Shown here piece after piece: positions 22,639 to 31,351 of a stretch of DNA of 64,000 nucleotides. The translations under genes and the position numbers were made by a program. Below the pieces are notes generated by a model, which worked only from the letters and a program-made list of their open reading frames with translations, did not search any database and had not been told where the DNA came from. The DNA is from Sinomonas terrae. GTDB taxonomy: Bacteria > Actinomycetota > Actinomycetes > Actinomycetales > Micrococcaceae. The DNA is taken from positions 744,001 through 808,000 of the forward strand of contig NZ_JAKZBV010000001.1 of assembly GCF_022539255.1 (NCBI RefSeq). Reading direction: 5' to 3'. How positions within the stretch are numbered: position 1 is the first letter of the stretch; every line of letters starts with the position of its first letter.

Positions 22639-25407
22639 GTGGCCACGAAGGCTAGATCCGGCAAGAAGCTTGTGATTGTGGAGTCGCCGGCCAAGAGCAA
22701 GACCATCGCCCAGTACTTGGGCGAGGGCTTCGAGGTCGACGCGTCCATGGGTCACATCCGCGACCTGCCGCAGCCGTCCGACCTCCCTGCCGAGCTCAAG
22801 AAGAGCTCTCTCGGGAAGTTCGCGGTGGATATCGAGCACAACTTCGAGCCCTACTACGTGGTCTCTCCGGACAAGCGCAAGAAGGTCGCGGAGCTCAAGG
22901 CCAAGCTCAAGGACGCCGACGAGCTCTACCTCGCCACCGATGGTGATCGCGAGGGCGAGGCCATCGCGTGGCACCTGCTCGAGGTGCTCAAGCCGAAGGT
23001 GCCCGTGCACCGCCTCACGTTCCCGGAGATCACGAAGGAAGCGATCCAGCGCGCGATGGCGGAACTGCGCGACGTGGACGAGTCGCTCGTCGACGCGCAG
23101 GAGACCCGCCGGGTGCTCGACCGTCTCTACGGCTATGAGATCTCTCCCGTCCTGTGGCGCAAGGTCGCCGGCGGCCTCTCCGCCGGGCGCGTCCAGTCCG
23201 TGGCGACCCGCCTCGTCGTCGAGCGCGAGCGCGAGCGCATGGCGTTCCGCACCGCCGACTATTGGGACCTCCTTGCGACGCTCGCCCCTCGGTCCGAGGG
23301 AGCGAGCGACGGCGCGGCGGCCCAGCGCTTCCAAGCGCGCCTCGTGACGGTCGACGGCAAGAAGGTCGCTTCCGGGCGCGACTTCGACGACCGCGGGAAC
23401 CTGACGGCCAGGAATGCCGTACTCCTCGACGAAGCCACTGCCCGAGCGCTCGCCGAGGGCCTAGAGAACTCTGCGTTCACCGTCCGTTCGGTCGAGGAGA
23501 AGCCCTACACGCGGCGTCCGGCCGCGCCGTTCACCACGTCGACCCTGCAGCAGGAGGCCGCCCGCAAGCTCCGCTTCTCGGCGCGGGTCACGATGCAGGT
23601 TGCGCAACGGCTGTACGAAAACGGGTACATCACCTATATGCGTACCGACTCGACGGCTCTGAGCGACCAAGCGGTCAGCGCCGCTCGTCGCCAGGCGTCG
23701 GAGCTGTACGGCCCGGACTACATCCCCCAGCGCCCTCGCGTCTACGCCTCGAAGGCGAAGAACGCACAGGAGGCTCACGAGGCGATTCGTCCCGCAGGCG
23801 ACTCCTTCCGTACGCCCGCCCAGATTGCGAAGGAACTGCGCGGCGACGAGTTCAGGCTCTACGAGCTCATCTGGAAGCGCACCGTCGCCTCGCAGATGGA
23901 GGACGCGAAGGGCTCGACCGCCACGGTGCGCCTCGGCGCCGTCGCCAGCTCGGGCGAGGCGGCCGGACGTGACGCGGAATTCTCCGCCTCGGGCACGGTC
24001 ATCACGTTCCGCGGCTTCCTCGCCGCCTATGAGGAGGGGCGCGACGAGGTCCGCGAGGACACCGAGAACGGGTCCGGAGCCACCGACGGTGGCCGGCTTC
24101 CGGCCCTCAGCAAGGGCCAGCCGCTCGATGCCCTCGAGTTGGCCGCGAACGGCCACCAGACGTCCCCGCCGCCGCGTTACACCGAAGCTTCGCTCGTGAA
24201 GACGCTCGAGGAACGGGGCATCGGGCGTCCCTCGACCTACGCGGCGACGATCTCGACCATCATGGACCGCGGTTACGTCCGAACCCGCGGCAACGCCCTT
24301 GTCCCGAGCTGGATCGCGTTCTCTGTCGTCCGGCTTCTCGAGGATTACTTCCACGACTACGTCGACTACGACTTCACAGCCGAGATGGAGGAGGACCTCG
24401 ACCGCATCGCCGCCGGGCAGCAGGCCGGCGCCGAGTGGCTCAGCGATTTCTACTTCGGCGGCGAGGGCAAGCCGGGCCTCACAACGATCGTCAACGGGCT
24501 CGGCGAGATCGACGCGCGCGTGGTCAACTCGGTCGAGATCGCGCCCGGCATCGTACTGCGGGTCGGCAAGTACGGTCCCTACCTCGAGAAGCCCCTGCCT
24601 GCCGATGCGCCCGAAGACGCGGTCCCGGAGCGGGCGAACGTCCCGGAGGACCTCGCGCCCGATGAGCTGACGGCCGACAAGGCGCGTGAGCTCATGGAGA
24701 GCGCCGGCCCGGAGGAGCGCGTGCTCGGGAACGATCCGCTGACTGGCCACACCGTCGTCGCGAAGAACGGCCGGTACGGCGCGTACGTCACCGAGGTGAT
24801 CCCCGAGCCGACGCCGGAGCAGCTCGCCGCGCAGCCCGTCGAGTACTACAAGAACGGCAAGCCGAAGCCGCCCAAGAAGCCCGTGAAGGTCAAGCCGCGC
24901 ACGGCCTCCCTGTTCAAGTCGATGAGCGTCGACACGGTCACGCTCGACGACGCGCTCAAGCTCATGAGCCTGCCGCGCGTCCTCGGCAACGACGAGGAAG
25001 GCAACGTCATCACCGTGCAGAACGGGCGCTTTGGCCCGTACCTCAAGAAGGGCTCGGATTCGCGGTCGATCGGAAGCGAGGAGGAGATCTTCACGATCAC
25101 CCTCGAGGATGCGCTCAAGATCTACGCTCAGCCGAAGACGCGGGGTGGCCGGACGGCCGCCGCGCCCCTCGCAGAGTTCGGCGACGACCCGGAGTCGGGC
25201 AAGCCCATCGTCGTGAAGGAGGGCCGCTTCGGCCCCTACATCACGGACGGCGTCACGAACATCACGGTGCCCCGCGCCACGGCGATCGAGGAACTGACGC
25301 GTGATCGCGCCGTCGAACTCCTCGCCGAGAAGCGCGCGAAGGGACCGGCCAAGCGCCCTGCGCGTCGCAGCACGGGCGGGACCCGAGCCAAGGCAGGAGC
25401 CAAATGA
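22639..25407 (+). CDS. topA: DNA topoisomerase I
   Basis: 922 aa type IA topoisomerase relaxing negative supercoils. TOPRIM opens with VIVESPAKSKTIAQYLG and contains ATDGDREGEAIAWHLLE. The active-site tyrosine is in ITYMRTDST (residue 333). The C-terminal region has several repeats of the form GRYGAYV/GRFGPYL typical of actinobacterial TopA, and a basic tail. Start: GTG at 22639 preceded by GAGGAG. The stop overlaps the next gene by 4 bp. Confidence 0.97.
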   Translation: MATKARSGKKLVIVESPAKSKTIAQYLGEGFEVDASMGHIRDLPQPSDLPAELKKSSLGKFAVDIEHNFEPYYVVSPDKRKKVAELKAKLKDADELYLATDGDREGEAIAWHLLEVLKPKVPVHRLTFPEITKEAIQRAMAELRDVDESLVDAQETRRVLDRLYGYEISPVLWRKVAGGLSAGRVQSVATRLVVERERERMAFRTADYWDLLATLAPRSEGASDGAAAQRFQARLVTVDGKKVASGRDFDDRGNLTARNAVLLDEATARALAEGLENSAFTVRSVEEKPYTRRPAAPFTTSTLQQEAARKLRFSARVTMQVAQRLYENGYITYMRTDSTALSDQAVSAARRQASELYGPDYIPQRPRVYASKAKNAQEAHEAIRPAGDSFRTPAQIAKELRGDEFRLYELIWKRTVASQMEDAKGSTATVRLGAVASSGEAAGRDAEFSASGTVITFRGFLAAYEEGRDEVREDTENGSGATDGGRLPALSKGQPLDALELAANGHQTSPPPRYTEASLVKTLEERGIGRPSTYAATISTIMDRGYVRTRGNALVPSWIAFSVVRLLEDYFHDYVDYDFTAEMEEDLDRIAAGQQAGAEWLSDFYFGGEGKPGLTTIVNGLGEIDARVVNSVEIAPGIVLRVGKYGPYLEKPLPADAPEDAVPERANVPEDLAPDELTADKARELMESAGPEERVLGNDPLTGHTVVAKNGRYGAYVTEVIPEPTPEQLAAQPVEYYKNGKPKPPKKPVKVKPRTASLFKSMSVDTVTLDDALKLMSLPRVLGNDEEGNVITVQNGRFGPYLKKGSDSRSIGSEEEIFTITLEDALKIYAQPKTRGGRTAAAPLAEFGDDPESGKPIVVKEGRFGPYITDGVTNITVPRATAIEELTRDRAVELLAEKRAKGPAKRPARRSTGGTRAKAGAK

Positions 25408-25937
25408 GCGACGAGCAGGAGCTTCCCGAGGCGGCCACGGACGACGGCGGGACGACAGCGGGTGCCGAGCAGTCGCCGTCGTCCGCTTCCCACCTTGACC
25501 CGGCGCCGCTCAACGACCTCGAGGTCGCGCTCGACTCGGCCTCCAAGGGCGAGGCAGAGAACGCGGAACCGGTGCTCGTGTTCCTCAACAGCCTGGTGTG
25601 CCTCCTCGTCCCGGAGCCCGTGCCGGGGCAGACCGAATACGTCGAGCCGCTCATCCTGACGAACTCAGAGGGCAAGCCTCTTGTCGCGGCGTTCACCGAT
25701 GCGGCCCGCATCAGGCCAGACTTCCTCGAACACGCCCCCACGGTCGTGACGACCCAGGGGGCCGTGCTGCTCCAGAACTTGGGAACCGAACTCGGCGTGG
25801 TGCTCAATCCGGGCAGCGCCTTCGGATTCGAACTCGCGGCCGAGCAGGTCGCGGCGATCCTGAAGGACTTCAGGCCAGCGACCGAAGAAGAGATTGACGC
25901 GGCGCGGGACACCACGCCCGGGACGGGCGGGGAATAA
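25404..25937 (+). CDS. SseB-family protein
   Basis: 177 aa soluble acidic protein. Residues 35-160 correspond to the SseB N-terminal domain seen in many actinobacteria (PLNDLEVALDSASKG, VLVFLNSLVCLLVPEPV, VAAFTDAARI, LLQNLGTELGVVLNPGSAFGFEL). The function is not known; the name comes from an unrelated enterobacterial serine-sensitivity enhancer. The first 30 residues are disordered. It is translationally coupled to topA (4-bp overlap), an arrangement I cannot interpret functionally. Confidence 0.75.
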   Translation: MSDEQELPEAATDDGGTTAGAEQSPSSASHLDPAPLNDLEVALDSASKGEAENAEPVLVFLNSLVCLLVPEPVPGQTEYVEPLILTNSEGKPLVAAFTDAARIRPDFLEHAPTVVTTQGAVLLQNLGTELGVVLNPGSAFGFELAAEQVAAILKDFRPATEEEIDAARDTTPGTGGE

Positions 25938-25944
25938 TAGGCTC

Positions 25945-26964
25945 ATGCGTCTAGGCGTCCTCGACATAGGTTCGAACACCGTGCACCTGCTTCTGGTGGA
26001 CGCCCATCCCGGCGCGCAGCCGGTCGCCTTCGCCTCGCACAAGCGGCCGCTCTCCCTCGTTCAGAACCTCGAGGATGACAACACCATCAGCGAGAAGGGC
26101 CAGCAGGAACTCATCGACTTCGTCCACGAAGCGTGGGAGTTTGCCGGCAGGCACGAGGCGGAGGACCTTCTCGCGTTCTGTACGTCCGCCATCCGTGAGG
26201 CCGCCAACGGCGACGCCGTGATCGAGCGGATTCACCTCGAGACCGGCGTGACGCTCCAGGAGCTCACGGGCCGCGAGGAAGCCGCGATGACCTTCTTCGC
26301 CGTCCGGCGCTGGTATGGCTGGGGCCGCGAGAAGATCCTATCCCTCGATATCGGCGGTGGATCGTTCGAGATGGCCATGGGCAACGACTCTCTCCCGGAC
26401 CTTGCAGAATCCGTACCTCTCGGGGCCCAGCGGCTCACGCGGGACTGGCTCGCCGAAGACCCGCCCACGGCGAAATCGGTCAAGGAACTCCGGCGGTACA
26501 TCCATTCGACGCTCAAGCCCGTGGTCCACGCGTTCAAGGAGCTCGGCCGACCGACCCTTGTGACCGGCACATCGAAGACCTTCCGCTCGCTGGCACGCAT
26601 AGCCGGGGCCGCGCCCAGCGGAGCCGGTCCCTATGTCCGGCGGGTCCTGCAGCGCACCGACCTCGGGCTCTGGACGCAGCGGATCTCCGCGATGGCTTCA
26701 GGTGACCGGGTCCATTTGCCCGGAGTCTCGGAGGCACGCGCGCTCCAAGTCCTCGCCGGAGCGCTCGTCGCGGAGGCCGCAATGGAGCTCTTCGAAGTCG
26801 ACGAGCTCGAGATCTGCCCTTGGGCCCTTCGGGAGGGGCTGATCCTCCGCCGGCTCGACCAGCTCGTCTTCGACGGGCCGCTTGCGCCACCCGACCACAT
26901 CCGACCCATTGAGAGCGAGCGCCGACGCATCGAAATGCAGCATCCGGCTTGGAGCGCCCGGTGA
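25945..26964 (+). CDS. Ppx/GppA phosphatase family protein
   Basis: 339 aa exopolyphosphatase/guanosine pentaphosphate phosphatase of the actin-like ATPase fold. The phosphate-1 motif is VLDIGSNTVHLLLVD, the second phosphate motif LSLDIGGGSFEMAM, and the adenosine-side motif TGTSKTFRSLARI. The short actinobacterial form resembles mycobacterial Ppx1/Ppx2. It probably degrades short-chain polyphosphate or converts pppGpp. The -10-like TAATAG (25935-25940) is only a few bases from the ATG at 25945, so transcription is probably leaderless. The stop overlaps the next gene by 4 bp. Confidence 0.9.
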   Translation: MRLGVLDIGSNTVHLLLVDAHPGAQPVAFASHKRPLSLVQNLEDDNTISEKGQQELIDFVHEAWEFAGRHEAEDLLAFCTSAIREAANGDAVIERIHLETGVTLQELTGREEAAMTFFAVRRWYGWGREKILSLDIGGGSFEMAMGNDSLPDLAESVPLGAQRLTRDWLAEDPPTAKSVKELRRYIHSTLKPVVHAFKELGRPTLVTGTSKTFRSLARIAGAAPSGAGPYVRRVLQRTDLGLWTQRISAMASGDRVHLPGVSEARALQVLAGALVAEAAMELFEVDELEICPWALREGLILRRLDQLVFDGPLAPPDHIRPIESERRRIEMQHPAWSAR

Positions 26965-27818
26965 GCGCCGACCAGCCGCAGTGGCGGCAGTCCGAGAGGA
27001 TGCCCGACGTCCCGGTCGCGCTCTCAAGCGCTTCCGTCTACCCGCTGAGCGTCCATGACGCGTTCGCCTGTGCCGCCGACCTCGGCTACGACGGGGTGGA
27101 GGTCATGGTGACCAACAACTCGACGAGCCAGGAGCCGGACGCGCTCATCCACCTCTCGGAGCGGTACGACCAGCCGATCGTGTCGATCCACGCTCCGACC
27201 CTCCTGCTGACCCAGCAGGTCTGGGGAGGCGCGTGGAACAAGATTCGCCGCTCGTGCGCGATGGCCCGCGAGGTGGGCTGTGACACGGTGGTCGTCCACC
27301 CGCCGTTCAGGTGGCAGACCGGCTACGCGGACGGCTTCTCGGTCGGCGTGCGCGACCTCGCGGAAGAGTACGAGGTCCACATCGCAGTGGAGAACATGTA
27401 CCCGTGGCGGGTCCGCGGGCGCGACGCGCGGGCGTATCTGCCGCACTGGGATCCGGTAGGCCAGGGCTACCGGGACGTGACGTGGGACTTCTCCCACGCC
27501 GCGACGGCTCGTGAGGACAGCCTCGAGGCGCTCAAGACCCTCGGCGATACCATTCGCCACATCCACCTCACCGACGGCTCCGGACTCTCGTTCCGCGACG
27601 AGCACCTGCTCCCTGGCCAAGGGACGCAGCGCGTGGGGGAGTGCCTCGCCTACCTCGCGGATTCGGCGTTCGACGGCGTGATCGTCGCCGAGATCAGCAC
27701 CCGCAAGGCCCGTTTCGCTGGGGAGCGGGAAGAGATGCTCGGCGCGACGCTCGAGTTCGCGCGCCGGCATCTCGGGCAGCTCCCGGATCGGAGCGACGCC
27801 GAGCAGCGCGCGCGGTAG
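26961..27818 (+). CDS. Sugar phosphate isomerase/epimerase (AP endonuclease 2-like TIM barrel)
   Basis: 285 aa. The xylose-isomerase-like TIM barrel is marked by GYDGVEVMVTNN, SIHAPTLLL, DTVVVHPPFRWQ, VAVENMYPW, DFSHAATA, IRHIHLTDG and LPGQGT; the His, Glu and Asp residues in these motifs are the usual metal ligands. The substrate is unknown. It starts with GTG at 26961 overlapping the ppx stop. This pairing with a Ppx/GppA gene is common in Micrococcales and suggests cotranscription, though not a shared pathway. Confidence 0.85.
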   Translation: MSADQPQWRQSERMPDVPVALSSASVYPLSVHDAFACAADLGYDGVEVMVTNNSTSQEPDALIHLSERYDQPIVSIHAPTLLLTQQVWGGAWNKIRRSCAMAREVGCDTVVVHPPFRWQTGYADGFSVGVRDLAEEYEVHIAVENMYPWRVRGRDARAYLPHWDPVGQGYRDVTWDFSHAATAREDSLEALKTLGDTIRHIHLTDGSGLSFRDEHLLPGQGTQRVGECLAYLADSAFDGVIVAEISTRKARFAGEREEMLGATLEFARRHLGQLPDRSDAEQRAR

Positions 27819-27904
27819 CGCCGGCGTCGTTCGCAGTCGCGGACAAGGGCCGGACTACGCCGATAAGGGCCGCATGAGAGGTAGGCCTCGAATTAGACGA
27901 AAAA

Positions 27905-27956
27905 CGCCGGGCGGGTGCAGGGAACATTGGGGGAAATTTCCTGCACCCGCCCGGCG
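27905..27956 (-). terminator. Strong intrinsic terminator of proC
   Basis: A perfect 17-bp stem, CGCCGGGCGGGTGCAGG (27905-27921) with CCTGCACCCGCCCGGCG (27940-27956), encloses an 18-nt loop. On the minus strand it is followed by TTTTTC, making it a classical terminator for proC. It may also stop readthrough of the plus-strand gene ending at 27818. Confidence 0.9.
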
Positions 27957-28085
27957 CTGGACCCGTTCCGTTGCCGGAAGGGCCCTTCACTCGCACCTAT
28001 TGAGTGATTCGATTCTAGGAAGAGATACTGGACGAATCCTCACCAAAACCTGTACCTTGGCTGGGAGTCTGCGGAGCGCTCCGAC

Positions 28086-28916
28086 TCAGCCCAGTTCGCG
28101 CGTGATGTCCTTCGAGCGCTCAGCCGCAGCGCGGGCACCGTCGGCGATGATGCCGGGCAGGCCTCGCTCGTCGAAGGTTGCGATCGCACGCTCGGTGGTC
28201 CCGTTGGGGCTCGTCACAGCGCGACGCAGGGCAATCGGGTCGGCACCCGGCTCCGCGAGCATGAAGCCAGCGCCCACGACCGTCTCGCGTGCCAAGCGAA
28301 GCGAAAGCTCTGGGTCGAGGCCGAGGCGCGCGCCGGCGTCGGCCATCGCCTCGGCCAGGTAGAACGCGTACGCCGGCCCGGATCCGCTCACCGCACTCAC
28401 TGCGTCGACCTGGTCCTCGGGAACTTCGACGACGAGCCCTAGGCTGTCGAACAGGCCCTTGACCTTCTCGACCTGCTCGCGCGTGGCATGCGTCCCGCCA
28501 GAGATGGAGACGACGCCGCGTCCGAGGCGGGCGGGCGTGTTCGGCATCGTGCGGATGACGGCCTGCCCCTCGGGCAGGGCCCGCTCGAGCTGGGCGATCG
28601 AGACCGCCGCGGCGACGCTCACGACGACGGCATTCGGTGAAAGCGCCGGGGCGATCGCGCGCGCAAGATCTGCAATCCCGAGGGGCTTCACTCCGAGGAT
28701 CACGAGCGTGGCGCCGCGGACGGCCTGTTGGTTAGCGTCGTCCTCTTCGCTGGTGGCCATGACCGTGACGCCGTAGCGCTTGGCCAGCTCCGCCGCCCGT
28801 TCGCGGCGTCGGACGGTCGCCGTCACATCGGTCTTGGGAACACCCGCGGAGAGGAGGCCGGCCATGATGGCCTCGTTCATGGAGCCGCAGCCGAGGAAGG
28901 CGATCTTGTTGCTCAT
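28086..28916 (-). CDS. proC: Pyrroline-5-carboxylate reductase
   Basis: 276 aa, normal for the family. The NAD(P)-binding Rossmann motif is FLGCGSMNEAIMAGL, with TVRRRERAAEL as the cofactor-specificity loop. The C-terminal signature region is present (AVSGSGPAYAFYLAEAMADAGARLGL and TSPNGTTERAI). It reduces P5C to proline. Start ATG at 28916. The 260-bp stretch up to trkA holds two small hairpins (near 29129-29165) and no gene. Confidence 0.95.
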   Translation of the reverse strand: MSNKIAFLGCGSMNEAIMAGLLSAGVPKTDVTATVRRRERAAELAKRYGVTVMATSEEDDANQQAVRGATLVILGVKPLGIADLARAIAPALSPNAVVVSVAAAVSIAQLERALPEGQAVIRTMPNTPARLGRGVVSISGGTHATREQVEKVKGLFDSLGLVVEVPEDQVDAVSAVSGSGPAYAFYLAEAMADAGARLGLDPELSLRLARETVVGAGFMLAEPGADPIALRRAVTSPNGTTERAIATFDERGLPGIIADGARAAAERSKDITRELG

Positions 28917-29176
28917 GTGCCCATCCTGCCAGCCGCGGCCCCCGACGCGCATTCCCAGCTTCTTCACACGTCGGCTGAGGCCTACTCACAAGAAGGCTGC
29001 CTACTGTTGTAAATACCTCACAGGGTGCGAGTGATGGAGCGGCCGCTTCCCCAAGCGGTCGCACGGCGCTGGCAGACGCGGATATTGGTCCCCCACCTTC
29101 CCCGCTTCTGCCGGCGCCTTACTCGTTAAGGCAGCGCCCTACTCGATAGCGCTGACCCTGGAAGGTTGAAGTGCGG

Positions 29177-29860
29177 TCAGGGGCGTGCCGCGAACCGCTC
29201 GAGCAGGTCCACGTGGCCCGAGACGATGAGCATGTCACGGCTGCTGACCTTCGTGTGCGGCTGCGCGTACGTGAAGTCTTCTCCGGGGCTCTTGACGCCG
29301 ACCACCGTCACGCCGTACTTCGCCCGCACCTGGGACTCGGCGAGCGTGAACCCCTGCGTCTCCTTCGGCGGGTACATCTTGACGATCGCGAAGTCGTCGT
29401 CGAACTCGATGAAGTCCAGCATGCGCCCGCTCACGAGGTGAGCGGTCCGCACACCTGCGTCCGACTCGGGGTAGATGACGTGGTTCGCACCGATGCGGGA
29501 GAGGATCTTGCCGTGGGAAGGCGTGATCGCCTTGGCCCAGAGGTGTTCGATGCCGAGGTCCACGAGGTTGGCCGTGATGAGCACGGAGGACTCGATCGAC
29601 GTCCCGACGCCCACGACGGCGGACTGGAACTCCTGGGCGCCGAGCTGGCGGAGCGACTCGATGTTGGTCGCATCCGCCTGGACGGCGTGCGTCAGGACGG
29701 GCGCCCAGATCTCGACGAGGTCCCGGTCGCGCTCGATCGCAAGCACCTCGCGGCCCTGCTTGACGAGCTGCTGCGCGGTCGCTGCGCCGAAGCGGCCCAG
29801 GCCGATGACGAGCACAGGCGCGTTCGGGTGCGGCCGGCCCGAGGGATTCTTGTCAGCCAA
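29177..29860 (-). CDS. trkA: Potassium channel regulatory subunit TrkA/KtrA
   Basis: 227 aa. An RCK/TrkA-N domain (VLVIGLGRFGAATAQQLVKQG, VLAIERD, then D and N residues contacting the nucleotide) is followed by a TrkA-C domain (residues about 145-227). It is the cytoplasmic gating partner of the TrkH protein encoded immediately upstream. The start is a TTG at 29860 that overlaps the trkH stop by 8 bp, so the pair is translationally coupled. The frame extends upstream within trkH without family similarity. Confidence 0.92.
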   Translation of the reverse strand: MADKNPSGRPHPNAPVLVIGLGRFGAATAQQLVKQGREVLAIERDRDLVEIWAPVLTHAVQADATNIESLRQLGAQEFQSAVVGVGTSIESSVLITANLVDLGIEHLWAKAITPSHGKILSRIGANHVIYPESDAGVRTAHLVSGRMLDFIEFDDDFAIVKMYPPKETQGFTLAESQVRAKYGVTVVGVKSPGEDFTYAQPHTKVSSRDMLIVSGHVDLLERFAARP

Positions 29861-31271
29861 TGATCGGCCTCTCTTCCGGATAGTGGTACAGCGATCTGCG
29901 CTGACGCAAGGACAGGGCCGTGGCCATCGTGATGGTTCCGACACGGCCGAAGAACATGAGTGCGGTGAGGATGTAGACGCCCGCCGGAGGCAGCTCCGAG
30001 GTGAGCCCCGTGCTGAGCCCCACCGTCGCGAAGGCGGAGATCGAGTCGAAGAGCACGCGGTCGAGGCTCTGCCCGGAGATCGCGAGCAGGAGCAGGCACG
30101 CGACCATGAGGAGCGTGGCGGCCATGACGATGACGCTGATGGCCAGACGCATGATCTCCTGCGGGACGGTGCGCCCGAAGGCGCGGACGTCGCGATCACC
30201 GCGCGCCTCGGCGACGATCGCGAGGAACATGACGGCGACCGTCGTGACCTTGATGCCGCCCGCCGTCGAGGCCGATCCCCCGCCCGCGAACATGAGGGCG
30301 TCCGAGAGCAGGAGCGTCGACGGGGTGAGGTGGTTCATGTCGACGAGGTTGAACCCGAGCGATCGCGTCATGACGGACGCGAAGATGGCCTGGACGACCT
30401 TCTCGCCCGAGGGCATGTTCCCGATGGTCTGCGTGTTGTTCCACTCCAGACCACCCCAGAGGATGGCACCGACCACGAGCAGGATGATCGAGACCACGAT
30501 CGTGAGCTTCGCGTGGAGGGTCCAGAGCCGTACGCGTGCCTTGAAGCGCAGGAACACGAGCAGCACCGGGAACCCGAGGCTCCCGACGAAGCCCCCGGCC
30601 ATGAGCGGGATGAGCACCCAGAGGTCGTACTGGTAGGGCACCACGCCGTTGCTGTGTGGCGTGAAGCCCGCGTTGTTGAAGGACGAGATGGCGTAGAACA
30701 CCGCATGCCAGACGGCGGGCCAGAACTGCTCGCCCTGCGCCATGAAGGCGGGAGCGAGGAAGAGCACGAGGATCCCTTCGATGACGGCCGAGGTGGCGAC
30801 GACGACCCTCAGCAGGCTGCCCACCTCGCCGAGCCGGCTGGCATTGTTCATCGCCTCGCGAGCGATGAGCTTGCCTCGGACCCCGAGGCCGCGGCTCATC
30901 GCGAGCGAGAGGACCGATGCGAGGGTGAGGATGCCCAAGCCGCCGATCTGGATGGCGAGAAGGATCACGACGTGCCCGAACGTCGACCAGTGCGCGGCCG
31001 TCGAGACGACCGTGAGGCCCGTGACGCACACGGCTGACGTCGCCGTGAAGAGCGACTGGTGGAGCGGGGTCACTTGGCCGTCCGCTGCGGCGAACGGGAG
31101 GGACAGCAGGAGGGTGAAGACGACGATGACGCCGAAGAACGAGAGCAGCGCGAGGCGAGCGGGCGACGACGCCGCAAGCCGGTCGACGAAGTCACGCAGC
31201 CCCGTGAGGGGGCCGAGGCTCTGGCCCGGCGGCGTGGGCCGCCATGACGACTCCGTCTGTACCACGCTCAA
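29853..31271 (-). CDS. trkH: Potassium uptake protein TrkH/KtrB
   Basis: 472 aa integral membrane protein with about ten hydrophobic segments in a fourfold pore repeat. Selectivity-filter regions are visible as TSAVCVTGLTVVST, SSFNNAGFTPHS, GGGSASTAGGIKVTT and ATVGLSTGLT, each with the central glycine. Together with TrkA it forms a K+ uptake channel. Start: TTG at 31271 after AAAGACGG (GTG at 31265 is an alternative). A CATACC-centred palindrome lies directly upstream, and the acuC gene is divergent. Confidence 0.93.
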   Translation of the reverse strand: MSVVQTESSWRPTPPGQSLGPLTGLRDFVDRLAASSPARLALLSFFGVIVVFTLLLSLPFAAADGQVTPLHQSLFTATSAVCVTGLTVVSTAAHWSTFGHVVILLAIQIGGLGILTLASVLSLAMSRGLGVRGKLIAREAMNNASRLGEVGSLLRVVVATSAVIEGILVLFLAPAFMAQGEQFWPAVWHAVFYAISSFNNAGFTPHSNGVVPYQYDLWVLIPLMAGGFVGSLGFPVLLVFLRFKARVRLWTLHAKLTIVVSIILLVVGAILWGGLEWNNTQTIGNMPSGEKVVQAIFASVMTRSLGFNLVDMNHLTPSTLLLSDALMFAGGGSASTAGGIKVTTVAVMFLAIVAEARGDRDVRAFGRTVPQEIMRLAISVIVMAATLLMVACLLLLAISGQSLDRVLFDSISAFATVGLSTGLTSELPPAGVYILTALMFFGRVGTITMATALSLRQRRSLYHYPEERPIIG

Positions 31272-31279
31272 CCGTCTTT

Positions 31280-31292
31280 CATACCGGGTATG
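31280..31292. promoter_or_regulatory. 13-bp palindrome upstream of trkH
   Basis: CATACCGGGTATG is a perfect 6-1-6 inverted repeat ending 9 bp before the trkH start, in the 80-bp divergent region with acuC. It could be an operator or a chance overlap with a -10 element. Confidence 0.4.
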
Positions 31293-31351
31293 TTGGGCGG
31301 CCGAAGGCCGTACCGGACCAGTAAACCATGTGGGTCCGGTAGCCTGAACTT

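Noticed and set aside
28917..29176. Small gene between proC and trkA
   Set aside because: Only shadow frames and two short hairpins; no ribosome binding site with a plausible frame.
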